Shown: positions 4,046-6,542 of the stretch, in pieces
How positions within the stretch are numbered: the stretch's first letter is position 1
How the letters are laid out: each line of letters begins with the position of its first letter
NCBI GenBank assembly: GCA_021736745.1
Contig: JAIPFG010000183.1
Coordinates: 1-6,542, forward strand
DNA: 6,542 bases
Direction: 5' to 3'
From: Pseudomonadales bacterium
GTDB lineage: Bacteria; Pseudomonadota; Gammaproteobacteria; Pseudomonadales; IMCC2047
The notes under the pieces: generated by a model
Databases searched by the model: none
Told to the model about the DNA's origin: nothing
The model's input: the letters and a program-made list of their open reading frames with translations, nothing else
Program-made: the position numbers and the translations under genes

Positions 4046-5887
4046 CTAATCGTCCAGGAAGCTGCGCAGATGCTCTGAGCGGCTTGGGTGGCGTAGTTTT
4101 CTCAGTGCTTTGGCCTCAATTTGGCGTATCCGTTCACGGGTGACGTCAAACTGTTTGCCAACTTCTTCAAGGGTATGGTCGGTATTCATGTTGATACCGA
4201 AACGCATGCGTAACACTTTAGCTTCACGTGCGGTCAAACCGGACAATACATCCTTGGTTGCTTCTTTGAGGCCTGAGCCGGTCGCTGAATCAATCGGAGA
4301 ATCGATATTTACGTCTTCAATAAAATCGCCCAGGTGCGAATCTTCATCGTCGCCAATCGGCGTTTCCATTGAGATGGGTTCTTTCGAGATCTTCAGCACT
4401 TTGCGAATTTTATCTTCAGGCATTTCCATGCGTTCGCCCAATTCTTCAGGAGTAGGTTCGCGGCCCATCTCCTGTAGCATTTGACGGGAAATTCGATTGA
4501 GCTTGTTGATGGTCTCGATCATGTGCACTGGAATTCGAATGGTTCTGGCCTGGTCAGCGATGGATCGCGTAATGGCCTGACGAATCCACCAGGTAGCGTA
4601 GGTGGAGAATTTGTAGCCACGCCGGTATTCAAATTTATCCACGGCCTTCATGAGACCAATATTACCTTCCTGAATGAGATCCAAGAATTGCAGGCCCCGG
4701 TTGGTATATTTTTTAGCAATCGAGATGACTAGCCGCAGGTTGGCTTCAACCATTTCTTTTTTCGCACGACGTGCTTTGGCTTCCCCGATCGACATATGTC
4801 GATTGATTTCTTTGATTTCAGCGATACTAATGCCAAGGCTGCTTTCCATCTGCTTGAGTTTTTTCTGGGCGCGGACTATGTCGCCACGGTATTGTTCCAG
4901 ACCCTCAGAAAAATCGTGACCACCGGCAACCATCTCGTCAATCCAGGTGGAATCGGTTTCATTGCCCATGAACTTTTTGATGAAAAGCTTCCGCGGCATT
5001 TTGAGCGTGCGGGTACAAGTGTGGAGTACAAAACGCTCTTGTTCGCGAATGAAAGTAAGGGCAGTACGAATATGATTAACCAGCCGATCGTAATGGCGTG
5101 GGGTTAATTTAAATGGAGAAAAAATTTCACTTAATATAGCTTGTTGAGCACGGGCTGGCGACGAGCCTGAACCATGTTTTTTGATCGCTTCGTGGACTTT
5201 TTTGAGCTGTACCTCAAGTTCGCCCATGCGCCGGGCTGTCTCTACCGGATCGGGACCACGTTCAACTTCGTCATCACTATCAGAACTATCGTTGTCGTCG
5301 TCATCCTCATCCTCATCCTCATCATCTGTCTTTGATGCTTCAGGAGGTTTGGTTGCGGGTGGGAGTATTTCGCCACCATCATCATCGATATAACCGCTTA
5401 GGATATCGCTAATTCTGCCTTCTTCTTCAATCGCCGTGTGGTAGGCAGCAAGTATTGATTCGACCGCACCGGGAAAGCTGGCCAGCGCCGTCATTACTTC
5501 ACGGATGCCTTCTTCTATACGTCTTGCGATAACAATTTCGCCTTCACGGGTAAGAAGTTCCACGGTGCCCATCTCGCGCATATACATGCGCACGGGATCA
5601 GTCGTTCTGCCGACATCACTTTCAACAGCGGCTAATGCCGCAGCGGCTTCCTCGGCGACATCATCATCGGCGGCATCGGTCAGTAGTCTTGCCTCCATAT
5701 CAGGCGCTACTTCATCGACGGTAATACCCATGTCATTGATCATGCGGATAATATCTTCCACTTGATCAGGATCGGAAATATCCTCTGGGAGATGGTCATT
5801 AACTTCCGCAAAGGTAAGATAGCCTTGCTCTTTACCGCGTGCGATAAGATCCTTTAATCGGGATTTTTGCTCCGAATTATCTACCAT
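4046..5887 (-). CDS. rpoD: Primary sigma factor sigma-70 (RpoD)
   Basis: RpoD binds core RNA polymerase and directs it to housekeeping promoters. The protein is 613 residues, the same length as E. coli RpoD. Region 1.1 is at about 1-80 (RGKEQGYLTFAEVNDHLPED), region 1.2 near 97-130 (DPVRMYMREMG), then an acidic low-complexity segment at about 187-209 inside the non-conserved insert. Region 2 is at about 372-460, with the -10-recognising YATWWIRQAITRSI, region 3 near 460-540, and region 4 at about 550-610, with the -35-binding helix VTRERIRQIEAKALRKL. I chose ATG 5887 because it gives the family N-terminus and is preceded by AGGT at 5 bases. An in-frame TTG at 5914 would add nine residues atypical of the family. 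It lies downstream of dnaG in the usual macromolecular-synthesis order. Nothing essential is missing. Confidence 0.98.
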   Translation of the reverse strand: MVDNSEQKSRLKDLIARGKEQGYLTFAEVNDHLPEDISDPDQVEDIIRMINDMGITVDEVAPDMEARLLTDAADDDVAEEAAAALAAVESDVGRTTDPVRMYMREMGTVELLTREGEIVIARRIEEGIREVMTALASFPGAVESILAAYHTAIEEEGRISDILSGYIDDDGGEILPPATKPPEASKTDDEDEDEDDDDNDSSDSDDEVERGPDPVETARRMGELEVQLKKVHEAIKKHGSGSSPARAQQAILSEIFSPFKLTPRHYDRLVNHIRTALTFIREQERFVLHTCTRTLKMPRKLFIKKFMGNETDSTWIDEMVAGGHDFSEGLEQYRGDIVRAQKKLKQMESSLGISIAEIKEINRHMSIGEAKARRAKKEMVEANLRLVISIAKKYTNRGLQFLDLIQEGNIGLMKAVDKFEYRRGYKFSTYATWWIRQAITRSIADQARTIRIPVHMIETINKLNRISRQMLQEMGREPTPEELGERMEMPEDKIRKVLKISKEPISMETPIGDDEDSHLGDFIEDVNIDSPIDSATGSGLKEATKDVLSGLTAREAKVLRMRFGINMNTDHTLEEVGKQFDVTRERIRQIEAKALRKLRHPSRSEHLRSFLDD

Positions 5888-5924
5888 AAATGACCTGCTG
5901 AGGAGTCGACACAAAAGGGCCGAA

Positions 5925-5930
5925 ATTATA
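5925..5930 (-). promoter_or_regulatory. Candidate -10 of a promoter directly before rpoD
   Basis: A perfect TATAAT on the minus strand, placing a start near 5918, about 30 nt before the rpoD ATG. No good -35 lies 16-18 bp upstream and there is no extended -10 TG, so transcription from further up in dnaG may matter more. Confidence 0.35.
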
Positions 5931-5983
5931 ATGATTCCAAGGTTAAGATGCTAGTAAATTATGCGGCTTAATGTTCATATTTC

Positions 5984-5998
5984 AAGGGCTTGCCCCTT
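5984..5998 (-). other. Small hairpin in the dnaG-rpoD intergenic region
   Basis: On the minus strand AAGGG and CCCTT can pair around a 5-nt loop, 10 bases after the dnaG stop. There is no T-run, so it is not a convincing terminator. It could be a processing or stability element between the two genes, but it is short. Confidence 0.3.
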
Positions 5999-6008
5999 AA
6001 ATTGTAAT

Positions 6009-6542
6009 TTATTTCGATAAGTGGTGTTTTTTTGCTAGCAGGCGTTCCAAATCTTTCTTTTCTTCGTCTGAAAGTGGCCCGTTTTTTGCCTTCTGAAGGA
6101 GCTTGTCGAGTCCTTTTTCCTGGTTTTGATTAACAATTAGTCTTAGTGCGTCCAAAAACTCCGCTTTTAAACTTTCCCTATCTTTTACTGGGAGTTCTGT
6201 CGCCGCTAATCGGGCAATTTCTTCGTGATTTGTTTGGCGCAGAGATCCTTGCCAGTGTCCGATAATTCCGCCGGGAGTAAGCGATGGGTTTTCTCGTAAT
6301 AACTGAATAAGTTCGTGTAATAATTCTGCTCCCGGAGAATCGGCATCGCTTAATTCAGGAAAATCTTCAAGGTGTTCAATGAATTGTGGATGATGTAAGA
6401 GTGACAAAGTAGCCCATTCAGCTGGAGTTCGCACGTTGCGGCGTGGCTGGTTTTGACCTGAGCGTCTTTGGGGTTTTCGGCTTTCTCTCGTGCTGTATTG
6501 AGTATGCACTTCCTCGTCATAGCTTTCGATGGGTGGAGACTC
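6009..6542 (-). CDS. dnaG: DNA primase DnaG, C-terminal part (gene continues past the window)
   Basis: DnaG makes RNA primers at the replication fork. The frame is open to the last base of the window, so 177 residues of the C-terminus are visible and the zinc-binding and catalytic TOPRIM domains lie outside. What is visible is a Pro/Arg/Gln-rich linker (about residues 1-40) followed by the helical C-terminal domain that binds the DnaB helicase, from about TPAEWATLSLLHHPQFIEHL to the end, KKDLERLLAKKHHLSK. The identification rests on this domain and on the position directly upstream of rpoD. Lysine-rich coil near the end is usual. The intergenic gap to rpoD is 121 bp, so co-transcription is likely, as in the classic rpsU-dnaG-rpoD arrangement. 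Confidence 0.93.
   Translation of the reverse strand, partial: ESPPIESYDEEVHTQYSTRESRKPQRRSGQNQPRRNVRTPAEWATLSLLHHPQFIEHLEDFPELSDADSPGAELLHELIQLLRENPSLTPGGIIGHWQGSLRQTNHEEIARLAATELPVKDRESLKAEFLDALRLIVNQNQEKGLDKLLQKAKNGPLSDEEKKDLERLLAKKHHLSK

Noticed and set aside
4110..5765. Several plus-strand open frames of 70-124 codons
   Set aside because: All are antisense to rpoD, including a poly-Ser frame that is just the reverse of the acidic Asp/Glu tract.
5888..5914. N-terminal extension of RpoD from the TTG at 5914
   Set aside because: The added residues are not seen in the family, and ATG 5887 has its own ribosome binding site and gives the normal 613-residue length.

Overview
The window looks like the chromosome of a gammaproteobacterium. 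Its right part is the conserved dnaG-rpoD block on the minus strand (DnaG C-terminus, complete 613-residue RpoD of the gammaproteobacterial type), followed by stable-RNA genes. The RpoD sequence suggests a marine gamma lineage, possibly near Cellvibrionales, but that placement is a guess from memory of the family.

Right part (about 3.3-6.5 kb, all minus strand): dnaG 3' end, rpoD, then a tRNA transcription unit. This unit starts at a strong promoter (TGGTCA, 17 bp, TATAAT, GCGCC discriminator) just after the rpoD stop and ends at a hairpin plus T-run at 3341-3373. It contains, in order of transcription: a truncated, intron-less 5' half of tRNA-Ile2(CAU); a 114-nt AT-rich spacer with a tandem TGTAGCAC repeat; a complete tRNA-Ile2(CAU) interrupted after U36 by a 244-nt group I intron; and a decayed elongator tRNA-Met with an intact 3' half. 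The intron is the main discovery. It carries recognisable P, Q, R and S elements, a P1 with the U.G splice-site wobble, a P10, and a terminal G. It has no room for a homing endonuclease. It occupies the same tRNA and anticodon region as the classic Azoarcus (betaproteobacterial) intron.

Left part (about 1-3.3 kb) is accessory DNA. It has the 3' end of an unidentified reading frame at the left edge, a complete IS4-family element (477-1752) with 14-bp terminal inverted repeats and a 9-bp target duplication, a small excisionase/MerR-like helix-turn-helix gene, and, divergent from it, a 387-residue protein of unknown function with a Cys/His cluster and a C-terminal HTH. Next to broken tRNA halves, this looks like the remnant of one or more tRNA-targeting integrative elements, although no integrase is in the window.

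How the parts fit: the tRNA promoter should produce one precursor of about 670 nt running through both tRNA-Ile2 copies and the tRNA-Met remnant. Mature tRNA-Ile2, needed (after lysidine modification by TilS) to read AUA, could come from this locus only if the group I intron splices. The intron-less half-copy 157 bp away fixes the exon junction independently.
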